From: Mycobacterium paraterrae
Lineage (GTDB): Bacteria > Actinomycetota > Actinomycetes > Mycobacteriales > Mycobacteriaceae
Direction of reading: 5' to 3'
Assembly (NCBI RefSeq): GCF_022430545.2
Contig: NZ_CP092488.2
Span: 2,108,001 to 2,172,000, forward strand
DNA length: 64,000 nt
In this document: piece after piece, positions 51,544-58,975 of the stretch
Position numbering within the stretch: position 1 is the stretch's first letter
Layout of the letters: every line of letters starts with the position of its first letter
Position numbers and translations under genes: made by a program
The notes under the pieces: generated by a model
Database searches by the model: none
Seen by the model: the letters and a program-made list of their open reading frames with translations, nothing else
What the model was told of the DNA's origin: nothing

Positions 51544-52425
51544 GTGACCGTCGAGGAGTTCGTCTACGCCGATCGGCCCACCGGCCCGCTTAGTGTGCGG
51601 GTATTCCGGCCGACCGGGTCGAACCGGCAGACGGCGGTGCTGCATCTGCACGGCGGGGCGTGGCGCGTCGGGGCGCCGGCCATGTTGGATTTCCGCTCGG
51701 CCGCCCTCGCTGCGCACGGATACACCGTGGTGCAGGTGCAGTACCGCTTGCTCGGCCAGGCGGCATGGCCGGCCCCCGTCACCGATGTCCGGTCGGCCCT
51801 GCGGTGGGTTGTCGGTCATGCCGACCAGTTGGACATCCACCCCGACTCGATCGTGCTGTGGGGACACAGCGCCGGTGGACACATCGCGTTGATGGCGGCG
51901 GCGACTCGCGCGGACCGGAGGCTTGACCACGCTGGGGATGATGCGACTATGCCGCTCTCGGTCGCGGCAGTGATCGACTGCTACGCGCCGGTGAGCTTTC
52001 AGGCCGAGGATCCACCGATACTCCGAATCGGTCCCGCCGGAATGGATCTCGCCGCCATCGTCCCCAGACAGCGCAGCGACGGGGCGATCCCAGCCGCCGA
52101 TCTATTAGGGGCTCCGTGCAGCGCGGCGGAGGCTGCCGCCATCAGCCCGCTGGCCCTCGTCGACGTGGATTTCCCGCCGACCATGCTGGTTCACGGAACC
52201 GCAGACATCTTGATCACGCCGATCAACTCCAGGCGTTTGGCGGACGAGCTCAGTCGGCTGGGCGTGATCTGCGAGCTCGTGACATTCGCCGAATGCAACC
52301 ATGAATTCGACGCTGCGCCCAGCTATGCGGCCGCGGTGGTCGCGCACATCGACGTTTTTCTGCGTCGGATGCTCGGGGAACCGAGCCTCGCCGCCGAGCT
52401 CGCCCGGTATTCGATGTTCGGCTAG
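51544..52425 (+). CDS. Hormone-sensitive-lipase-type alpha/beta hydrolase
   Basis: The 293-residue esterase has the HSL-family oxyanion motif HLHGGAW, the nucleophile elbow GHSAGGH, an Asp in VHGTADILITP and a His in ECNHEFD. It should hydrolyse short acyl or carbamate esters. There is no signal peptide. It follows the methyltransferase closely on the same strand. Confidence 0.87.
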   Translation: MTVEEFVYADRPTGPLSVRVFRPTGSNRQTAVLHLHGGAWRVGAPAMLDFRSAALAAHGYTVVQVQYRLLGQAAWPAPVTDVRSALRWVVGHADQLDIHPDSIVLWGHSAGGHIALMAAATRADRRLDHAGDDATMPLSVAAVIDCYAPVSFQAEDPPILRIGPAGMDLAAIVPRQRSDGAIPAADLLGAPCSAAEAAAISPLALVDVDFPPTMLVHGTADILITPINSRRLADELSRLGVICELVTFAECNHEFDAAPSYAAAVVAHIDVFLRRMLGEPSLAAELARYSMFG

Positions 52426-52450
52426 GCAACTCAGCCGCGGAGCCTTTCGC

Positions 52451-52741
52451 TCAGTACGTGTTGAGACGCTCTTCCACTTGAAGAGCCTCAAGCGCGCGAG
52501 CCGCGGTCTCATAGCCCTTCACGACACCCTCCAGGCGCGCCGTAGAGCCATCGAAGCAGGCCCAGTCGAAGACGGCCTGGCAGACATGATCGGCCAGACT
52601 GCGCAGAATGCCGTCGCGAGGCGGGTTGTCGATCACCCTGATCGCGGCGGCGCAGAGTGTTCCCTTGTCGGCGTCGTCGCACCGCAACGCTTGGTGAGCG
52701 AGCGACATGAGGTTACGGGTGTGGTCACCCTCGAAGTCCAT
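52451..52741 (-). CDS. Small hypothetical protein
   Basis: The 96-residue acidic protein (MDFEGDHTRNLMSLAHQALR) is mostly helical with three Cys and no signal peptide. No family is recognised. AAGGAG lies 5 nt before the ATG, which supports it as a real gene. It is separated from the FNT channel gene by 192 bp in which nothing was seen. Confidence 0.65.
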   Translation of the reverse strand: MDFEGDHTRNLMSLAHQALRCDDADKGTLCAAAIRVIDNPPRDGILRSLADHVCQAVFDWACFDGSTARLEGVVKGYETAARALEALQVEERLNTY

Positions 52742-52933
52742 AAAACTCCTTGCCCGTCATCGGTTCTCAGCCCTGTGCCGTCAGGATGGCTGTCGATCAA
52801 CCGAGTGGTAAACCTAACCCAGTAACGGGCACGTGCCGGCCACAGTCAGGTCACAGACCTACATCGGAACCCGGGGAAGGCGCGGTCCGGGGCCCGCGGG
52901 CGGTCGCGGCGGCGGTGCGCAACGTCGGGTGAC

Positions 52934-53818
52934 TCAGCGCCCGTTCTCCTGGAGCCTGGCGACAAGCTGGAAGGGGACCGCGACGAACAGCGTGCCGCCG
53001 ATCAGATTTCCCACGGTGGTGATCGCGAGATTGGCCAGCAGTCCATGCGGACCGAATCCCCATGTCAGCGACGTGTGTGGTGCGTCAGGGTGAAACACCG
53101 ACAGCAGCAAGGGTAGTCCCAGGAAGCCGACATTGGCGATGACGTGTTGGGTGGCGCCGATGACGAAGGCGAACGGTCCGTAAAACGCGAATCCCATTCG
53201 CGCGACATCGGTTCGGGCTTTGAAGAACAGGCACATCGATGTCTGCAAAAACCAGGTGCAGACCACCGCGAGCAGAATCGCGGTCAAGGTTGGCTGCGAG
53301 GTCTTCGCAGTCGCCACGACGGCCGCGCGCTGCGCGAACGAGCCGAGGTAGGGGCCACCGGCTGCCGCGCAGACAGCGACGAAAGTCAATGCGCCTGCGC
53401 AGTTTCCGATCAATCCGATCAGCAGTAGGCGAAGATAGCCGAGCGGGTTCATCCGCCGTTGGAGAAGCGCGATGGCGCCGGCGGCCATATCGGCGGTGAT
53501 CAGCGACATACCAGACACCAGGATCAAGGCAAACGACATGCCAAATGCCAAACCCATCAGCAAGCTCGCGATACCCGACGCCGAGACACCGGTGCTGACC
53601 ACCAAGGACAGCAGCACGCCAAACGACACCATCGCGCCGCCGACCAGCGAGCGGACGAGGAAACTCACTGGATGAGCTGCCTTTTCGACGGCGATCTCGG
53701 CTACCCGAGCGGTCATCTCGCCGACGCTGAACAGCTCTAGCGGATCGCGGACCGCTGGCGAGTCGATCGTTGCGGGATGATTCTGGGCACCATCGACGGC
53801 GAGGGTTGGGACGGACAC
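52934..53818 (-). CDS. Formate/nitrite transporter (FNT) family channel
   Basis: The 294-residue protein has six membrane helices of the FNT pentameric channel family, with KAAHPVSFLVRSLVGGAMVSFG, GMSLITADMAAG, GNCAGALTF, VVCTWFLQTSMC and the late pore segment FVIGATQHVIANVGF with the central His. It would carry formate, nitrite, hydrosulfide or another small monovalent anion. GTG 53818 follows AGGAG by 8 nt. It is the third gene of the OsmC operon, 23 bp after the acyl-CoA-dehydrogenase-like gene. Confidence 0.87.
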   Translation of the reverse strand: MSVPTLAVDGAQNHPATIDSPAVRDPLELFSVGEMTARVAEIAVEKAAHPVSFLVRSLVGGAMVSFGVLLSLVVSTGVSASGIASLLMGLAFGMSFALILVSGMSLITADMAAGAIALLQRRMNPLGYLRLLLIGLIGNCAGALTFVAVCAAAGGPYLGSFAQRAAVVATAKTSQPTLTAILLAVVCTWFLQTSMCLFFKARTDVARMGFAFYGPFAFVIGATQHVIANVGFLGLPLLLSVFHPDAPHTSLTWGFGPHGLLANLAITTVGNLIGGTLFVAVPFQLVARLQENGR

Positions 53819-53841
53819 AGCGATTCTCCTGATGCGGTAGG

Positions 53842-54918
53842 TCAGCTGCCGGTGTGCAGTTCCCAGCGAAGCTGGGCCTCTGACGGTGATTGGACGGGGA
53901 TGAACGCGGCTTCCCGGAATCGGCGGCTCGCGTCGGTACGCCGCGCGTAGCCCTTCCCGCCGGCAGTCCGGATCTCCAAAGCGGCCGCAGCGCTGACGGT
54001 ATCCGCCGCGGCCAGCCGCAGCGTCAACAGTTCGCGCTTGGTCGGCGTCGCGCTGCCGACAGCGTCTGCCAGAGCTTCTGTCTGGGCTTGTGCGGAGGCG
54101 AGTTGTGTTGTCAACGAGTCGAACTCAGACCTGAAGGCTGCGTTCACACCGGTGAGACTGGGTGCAACCTCGTCGAGGCACCGGCGCGCCAACCCGACGC
54201 ACATCGCCGACTGCAGCACCAGAAATGTCGGCCGAACGCGGTCCAGGAAAGGTCCGATATCGCGGGTGAGGATCTGCGCTTCTCCGACATAGACGTCGTC
54301 GAGCTTGACCGACGACGACGCGGTACTACCCAATGCCAGCAGTTCGAAGTGATTGCCGACAGTCACGCCGTCGGCGGCGAGTGGCAGTGCGACGACCAGT
54401 TTTTCGTCGCCTTCGGTGCGCGCGGCCGTGACCATCACCGAATCGGGGTAGAGGTTGCTGGCCCAGCGCAGAGCACCGGTGAGCCGGTAACCGCCGTCGG
54501 TCGGTGTCGCTACCAGTTCGATGGACCCGCACCCTGCGGCGTCCTTGAAGGCCGACGCCATGCCGGTGACGCCCAACGCGGCGCTACCGGTCAGGCCGGC
54601 GGCAGCATCGATCGACCACGGCGTTGCCGCCGCGGTCAGGTACTCGAGCGTCATGCGATGCGCCCAGGCCGAAAACGCGGTCGACAGGCAGTGGCCCGCG
54701 ATCTCGGCGATCACCGCCGCCATCGCCGGCAGTGCGCCGCCGCGGTTGGCGGGAGCACCCAATCCGAGTAGCCCGTGCTGGGCGAGCAGCCCGAGGTTCT
54801 CGCGGGTGTTGTCGGCACCTTCGTCTAACACCGTTGCGCGGCGGGCAATGTGGTCTGCGACATCGGCCGGGACGGCGGCAGCCGTCTCGCTGAATGCGCG
54901 GTCGAGTTCGGTGGTCAT
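53842..54918 (-). CDS. Acyl-CoA dehydrogenase-family flavoprotein
   Basis: The 358-residue protein has the acyl-CoA dehydrogenase fold: helical N-terminus (ENLGLLAQHGLLGLGAP), beta domain (GVTGMASAFKDAAG, RLTGALRWASN) and helical C-terminus (GGKGYARRTDASRRFREAAF). The usual catalytic Glu position is unclear, and the sequence looks closer to the flavin monooxygenase-like branch (DszC/SfnB type) than to a beta-oxidation enzyme. It lies 11 bp after the OsmC gene. Confidence 0.82.
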   Translation of the reverse strand: MTTELDRAFSETAAAVPADVADHIARRATVLDEGADNTRENLGLLAQHGLLGLGAPANRGGALPAMAAVIAEIAGHCLSTAFSAWAHRMTLEYLTAAATPWSIDAAAGLTGSAALGVTGMASAFKDAAGCGSIELVATPTDGGYRLTGALRWASNLYPDSVMVTAARTEGDEKLVVALPLAADGVTVGNHFELLALGSTASSSVKLDDVYVGEAQILTRDIGPFLDRVRPTFLVLQSAMCVGLARRCLDEVAPSLTGVNAAFRSEFDSLTTQLASAQAQTEALADAVGSATPTKRELLTLRLAAADTVSAAAALEIRTAGGKGYARRTDASRRFREAAFIPVQSPSEAQLRWELHTGS

Positions 54919-54929
54919 CTGCACCCTGG

Positions 54930-55466
54930 CTATTCGACGGTGAGCGTGCTGTCGACCGATGCCGGCCGACGCAACGTGTTGACCACGGGCGACCAGTGGA
55001 TCGCGTTGTCGTGAATTTCCTGTAGCACGGCGGGATCGGCATCTCCGGCCAGCACCACCTGGCTGCGTACCGCGGTGAACCCCGGAACCTTGTCGTCGGG
55101 GGTGTCGCCGACTCCCCAGACGGCCGAGATGTCGATGTCACCCTCCATGCTCACTTCGATCTTGGTCAGCGCGACACCCCGATGCGTGGCATTGGCCAGC
55201 AATCCGACCGCGATGCACGAACCCAGCGCCGCGAGAACGGTTTCCGACGGGTTTGGTGCCGCGTCGTCACCCAGTAGCGCAGGTGGCTCACCGACGAGCA
55301 TCGGCGCCAAGTCACGGACATAGGTCAGGTTACGAAAGTTGGACCCGCACACTGTCTTTGCCCGAAGTGTCTTTTTCCCGGTCGCTGGGTCGGCCTTGGC
55401 GTTACAGGAGAGCCGGTCCAGCCCCGCGGCGTCGATCGTGAGGGCTTGGCCAGAGAAGGTGGTCAT
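54930..55466 (-). CDS. OsmC-family protein
   Basis: The roughly 178-residue protein matches OsmC/Ohr: TLRAKTVCGSNFRN, DDAAPNPSETVLAALGSCIAVGLLANA and the C-terminal DPAVLQEIHDNAIHWSPVVNTL. The second Cys (LGSCIAVG) is the expected peroxidatic partner region; the first conserved Cys is less certain (SCNAK or VCGSN). It probably reduces organic peroxides or acts on thiols. ATG 55466 follows AAGGAGT. A palindromic operator lies 46 bp upstream. Confidence 0.87.
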   Translation of the reverse strand: MTTFSGQALTIDAAGLDRLSCNAKADPATGKKTLRAKTVCGSNFRNLTYVRDLAPMLVGEPPALLGDDAAPNPSETVLAALGSCIAVGLLANATHRGVALTKIEVSMEGDIDISAVWGVGDTPDDKVPGFTAVRSQVVLAGDADPAVLQEIHDNAIHWSPVVNTLRRPASVDSTLTVE

Positions 55467-55511
55467 GAATGCTGACTCCTTGATGTACGACGATGATGCC
55501 CACACGTTGAC

Positions 55512-55533
55512 ATAGACAGACCACTCTGTCTAT
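55512..55533. promoter_or_regulatory. 22-bp palindromic operator upstream of the OsmC operon
   Basis: Perfect 9-bp arms ATAGACAGA and TCTGTCTAT flank CCAC. It lies 46 bp before the OsmC start. A related site (TAGACAGA-N4-TCTGT) lies before the TetR gene at 56354, so the same TetR protein probably binds both. Confidence 0.7.
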
Positions 55534-55724
55534 ACCGTGAGGCGCGACCTGCTTGGACGCGAACCGGCCTAACGACTAGGCAAAAAAAGGGGGGCATGTG
55601 GCTACGCATGAGCGTGAGCAGCGCCTTTCCCGTCGGCCGGAGACCGCTCGTTGCGGAGGGGCGGTCGACGTGCACCGCGCCGGCGAGATCGCCCGCGTTC
55701 GAATCGCGGTGATCCGAACGCGGC

Positions 55725-56342
55725 TCAGGACTGGGCGTCGAGTGCGCGAGCGATGGCGTTCTCGGCGAGGCCTCGCCCGAATCGAATTGGCGCAGGCGAC
55801 TGCTCCACTTTGGAAGCGACCAAGGCGCCGTCGTACAGCAGCTGGATCTCACGGGCCAAGGACGCGGGCCGCGGGGTGCCGGCGGCCCTGAGCAGACCGC
55901 TCAAGGTGGACCGGACCCACTGGCGGTGCTCGTCGATGGGTTGGAAACGCACACCGGGGAATTCGGACGCCGCGCTGGTGTAAAGGCAACCGGGAAAGTT
56001 GTGCCGTAAACCCTTGGCGTGCGCGAGATCGAAGAACGTCAGCACCTTCGCGACGGGATCATCGACACTTTCGATTGCCTGAGCGAACCGGTTCCGGTCG
56101 GCGAGATCTAGTTCTCTCAGGTACGCGATGACCAGGGCGTCCTTGGAACCAAACGTGCTGTAGAGGCTCGCTTTCGCGCAGTCCGCCTCGCGGAGGATGC
56201 GGTCGATGCCGACCGCCCTGATTCCGTACTTGCCAAACAGGTCCGTCGCCGCCGCGAGCAGACGGTCGGCCGGGCGCGCCGTCCTCGGCATGTCAACCGC
56301 ACCCGAAGCGGCCGTGGCATGAGGGGTCCGCATGACCATCAA
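55725..56342 (-). CDS. TetR/AcrR-family repressor
   Basis: The roughly 205-residue regulator has an N-terminal helix-turn-helix (ADRLLAAATDLFGKYGIRAVGIDRILREADCAKASLYSTFGSKDAL) and a helical ligand domain with GCLYTSAASEFPG, the pattern of TetR_C-type proteins. Start candidates are ATG 56342, 56333 and 56291. Its upstream DNA carries a degenerate copy of the OsmC-operon operator, implying autoregulation and control of that operon. Confidence 0.87.
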   Translation of the reverse strand: MMVMRTPHATAASGAVDMPRTARPADRLLAAATDLFGKYGIRAVGIDRILREADCAKASLYSTFGSKDALVIAYLRELDLADRNRFAQAIESVDDPVAKVLTFFDLAHAKGLRHNFPGCLYTSAASEFPGVRFQPIDEHRQWVRSTLSGLLRAAGTPRPASLAREIQLLYDGALVASKVEQSPAPIRFGRGLAENAIARALDAQS

Positions 56343-56353
56343 ATTAGCACGAC

Positions 56354-56373
56354 TAGACAGAGGGGTCTGTTCG
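56354..56373. promoter_or_regulatory. Probable TetR autoregulatory operator
   Basis: TAGACAGA (56354-56361), GGGG, then TCTGT (56366-56370) matches the OsmC-operon operator in one full half and five bases of the other. It ends directly upstream of the possible TetR starts. Confidence 0.6.
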
Positions 56374-56383
56374 TTGGCAGGTA

Positions 56384-56953
56384 TTACTCCGCTGCAACGA
56401 TTTTCGCGATCTGGTCGGTGATGGCGGCCCGGATCTGGGTGTCGTTGAGATCCTGCAATCCGAAGGCGACCCGCAGGGTCGGCCCCATCAGGCCCCAGCC
56501 GACCTGCAGGGCCATCCCGTGCGCGGCCAGCAACCGCGCCGTCCGGTCGTCGTCGTGATGGGCCTGCACTTGCTCGAGGAAGGCTTGCATGCCGGGAAAG
56601 CGCTGCTGCAACTCCTCGACGGGAAAGCCGTCGAGCATCGAGCGCACCATCACGCGCGCCTGAGTTTCATAGGCGGCCTCGATCTCCGCCTCCGGGGCAC
56701 CGGACTCACGCAGGCTTGCGGCGGAGTCGGCGAGGTTTTGCAGCGTCGCGGCAAGGAGTTGGCGCTTACTGCCGAAGTGCCGGTGCAGAAGGCCGTGGTT
56801 GACCCCGGCGCGGGTCGCGACTTCGCGAATAGACGTGGCCGCCGGCCCTTTCTCCGCGAACAGCTCGGCCGCTGCCTGCAGAACCGCGGCGCTTACCTCG
56901 TCCTTACCCATTGGCTTCGTCGTGGGTGAAACCGTTGCATGCGCTGTAGCCAT
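56384..56953 (-). CDS. TetR-family regulator, Rv3405c-like
   Basis: The 189-residue regulator has the TetR helix-turn-helix (VLQAAAELFAEKGPAATSIREVATRAGVNHGLLHRHFGSKRQLL). Size, orientation and divergence from a TauD-family dioxygenase match the Rv3405c/Rv3406 pair of M. tuberculosis. It should repress the dioxygenase and itself through palindromes in the 70-bp gap. Confidence 0.87.
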   Translation of the reverse strand: MATAHATVSPTTKPMGKDEVSAAVLQAAAELFAEKGPAATSIREVATRAGVNHGLLHRHFGSKRQLLAATLQNLADSAASLRESGAPEAEIEAAYETQARVMVRSMLDGFPVEELQQRFPGMQAFLEQVQAHHDDDRTARLLAAHGMALQVGWGLMGPTLRVAFGLQDLNDTQIRAAITDQIAKIVAAE

Positions 56954-56956
56954 CTG

Positions 56957-56998
56957 TGTACGTTAACGGACAACGATCGATGTAGACAGCCGCCTACA
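56957..56998. promoter_or_regulatory. Two palindromes between the TetR and dioxygenase genes
   Basis: TGTACGTTAACGGACA (56957-56972) is symmetric at 7 of 8 positions around CGTTAACG. TGTAG-N8-CTACA (56981-56998) follows. Both lie in the 70-bp divergent promoter region and are candidate sites for the adjacent TetR protein. Confidence 0.5.
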
Positions 56999-57023
56999 CC
57001 GGAAATGTCGAAAGGGAGCAGTC

Positions 57024-57956
57024 GTGAGCAGTGAGCTTCGTGTGGTGAAACTGGGCGAGAACATCGGGGCCCGCATCGACGGGATACGCCTTGGCGAACT
57101 CGACGCCGAGACCGCGGACGCCGTCAACGCGGCGCTGCTCACCCACAAGGTGGTGTTCTTCCGCGGCCAGACGCACCTCGACGATGACTCGCAGTACGCC
57201 TTCGCCGAGAGCCTGGGCGTCCCCACGACCCCGCATCCGACGTTGAAATTCGACGGCAGCCGCGTGATGCGACTGGACTCCATCGGCGGCGGTGGCGCCA
57301 ACCAATGGCACACCGATGTCACGTTCGTCGATCGGCCGCCGAAAGCGTCGATCCTGCGAGCCGTCGAATTGCCGGCATATGGCGGCACCACGACGTGGGC
57401 GTCCACTGTGTCCGCATATCAGCAGTTGCCGCCGCCACTGCAACAGCTGGCAGACAACCTGTGGGCGATGCACAACAACGCTTTCGACTACGCACAAGTC
57501 GATCCCGCGAAGCTGGCGGCGCTGGAAGCCGACCCCGAGGCCATCCTGAAATACGCGAACGAGTTTCACTCGACTCACTACGAGACCCATCATCCGGTGG
57601 TAAGGGTGCACCCGGAGACGGGCGAACGTTCTCTGCTGCTCGGCAATTTCGTCAAAGCGATTCTGGGGGTCAACGGCTCGGAGTCCCAAGCGCTCTTCCG
57701 CATCTTCCAAGACCGGATCACTTGGTTGGAGAACACGATTCGGTGGAGCTGGGAGCCCGGCGACGTCGCGATGTGGGACAACCGCGCGACACAGCACTAC
57801 GCAGTCTCCGATTACGGCACACAGCACCGCGCAATGCGCCGCATCACTCTCGCGGGTGACATTCCGGTGAGCGTCAGCGGCGAGCGCAGCCGGGCGGTCG
57901 CTGGCGATGCCAGTGACTACTCGATCGTGGACACGCCCAAACGGCTTGTCGCCTGA
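57024..57956 (+). CDS. TauD/TfdA-type Fe(II)/2-oxoglutarate dioxygenase, Rv3406-like
   Basis: The 310-residue enzyme matches Rv3406, an alkyl sulfatase of M. tuberculosis. The iron-binding His-x-Asp is in NQWHTDVTF, the distal His and 2-oxoglutarate-binding Arg in DNRATQHYAVSDYG and QHRAMRRI, and HKVVFFRGQ and HHPVVRVHPETGERSLL are conserved blocks. It would oxidise alkyl sulfates and release sulfate, feeding sulfur metabolism. Sulfate uptake genes lie 3-6 kb downstream. GGGAG precedes the GTG start. Confidence 0.9.
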   Translation: MSSELRVVKLGENIGARIDGIRLGELDAETADAVNAALLTHKVVFFRGQTHLDDDSQYAFAESLGVPTTPHPTLKFDGSRVMRLDSIGGGGANQWHTDVTFVDRPPKASILRAVELPAYGGTTTWASTVSAYQQLPPPLQQLADNLWAMHNNAFDYAQVDPAKLAALEADPEAILKYANEFHSTHYETHHPVVRVHPETGERSLLLGNFVKAILGVNGSESQALFRIFQDRITWLENTIRWSWEPGDVAMWDNRATQHYAVSDYGTQHRAMRRITLAGDIPVSVSGERSRAVAGDASDYSIVDTPKRLVA

Positions 57957-58056
57957 TCGGCACTTCTCGACAGCGAGAGTGCGGCTGGCTAGCCGTTTCG
58001 CGAGAACGGATGTCGCTACTTGCACTCTCACGGGCAAAACTGAAGGCTATTACCCG

Positions 58057-58818
58057 ATGGGACTGCTCGACCACAAGACTGCCGTCGTCACCGGTGCCAA
58101 CTCCGGCATCGGCCTGGCCGCCGCCGAGCGATTCATCGCCGAGGGCGCCGAGCGGGTCTTCATCACCGCGCGTAGACAGCCCGAACTGCAGTCTGCGGCA
58201 GAGCGATTGGGGCCGCGCGCGGTTGCGATACCCGCAGACGTAGGCGTACCCGGCGACCTTGACCGGCTCTATGCGCAGGTCGCCGCTGCCGGAAACCGCC
58301 TCGATGTCGTGGTGGCGAATGCCGGGTTGACGAGGGTCGCCCGGCTGGGCGACATCAGCGACGACGACCTCGACACGGTGCTGACCACCAACGTCAAGGG
58401 CGTGGTGTACACCGTGCAGAAGGCGCTGCCGCTGTTGAACGATGGTGCCTCGGTGATCCTGATCGGCTCCACCACCGCCGACCGCGGGCGGCCGGGACTG
58501 AGTGTCTACGCCGCGTCGAAGGCGGCCGTGCGATCGCTCGCCCGCGCCTGGGCCAACGAACTTGCCGATCGGGGCATCCGGGTGAACGTGCTCGTCCCGG
58601 GTTCGACCGCGACCCCGGGTAGCGATAACCTGGCCGCCCAGACCAACCCCAACGTGAGCATCGACGAGTTTCGGGCCGGTCGCATCTCGACGATTCCACT
58701 CGGTCGATTCGCCGAGCCCATCGAAATCGCCAACGCCGCAGTGTTTCTGGCGAGCGAGCTATCCAGCTTCATCACCGGGTCGACGGTCGATGCCGACGGC
58801 GGCTTCAACCAGGTCTGA
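58057..58818 (+). CDS. Short-chain dehydrogenase/reductase
   Basis: The 253-residue SDR has the nucleotide-binding TGANSGIG, NAG in VVANAGLTRV, the catalytic Ser region LIGSTTADRG, YAASK with the Tyr and Lys, and a C-terminal PLGRFAEPIEIANAAVFLAS. ATG 58057 follows GAAGG. It starts 100 bp after the dioxygenase and could be co-transcribed with it. Substrate unknown. Confidence 0.9.
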   Translation: MGLLDHKTAVVTGANSGIGLAAAERFIAEGAERVFITARRQPELQSAAERLGPRAVAIPADVGVPGDLDRLYAQVAAAGNRLDVVVANAGLTRVARLGDISDDDLDTVLTTNVKGVVYTVQKALPLLNDGASVILIGSTTADRGRPGLSVYAASKAAVRSLARAWANELADRGIRVNVLVPGSTATPGSDNLAAQTNPNVSIDEFRAGRISTIPLGRFAEPIEIANAAVFLASELSSFITGSTVDADGGFNQV

Positions 58819-58905
58819 CCTCACTGCGCGAGCAGATTGACGATACCGGCGAAGACGCTGTCGGCTTGGTCGGGCCGGCCCCGGCCTGAGCGGCTGGCCG
58901 GTGTC

Positions 58906-58928
58906 AAACGAGACTGATAGTCTCGTTT
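58906..58928. promoter_or_regulatory. 23-bp perfect palindrome, probable operator of the efflux pump
   Basis: Arms AAACGAGACT and AGTCTCGTTT flank GAT. It lies 47 bp before the TTG at 58976, the preferred start of the MFS gene. If the earlier GTG at 58901 were used, the palindrome would lie inside the coding region. Confidence 0.65.
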
Positions 58929-58975
58929 CCCAGGGGGCTGTCAATCTCGCAACGCAATGGGCGGAGGGCGTTCGT

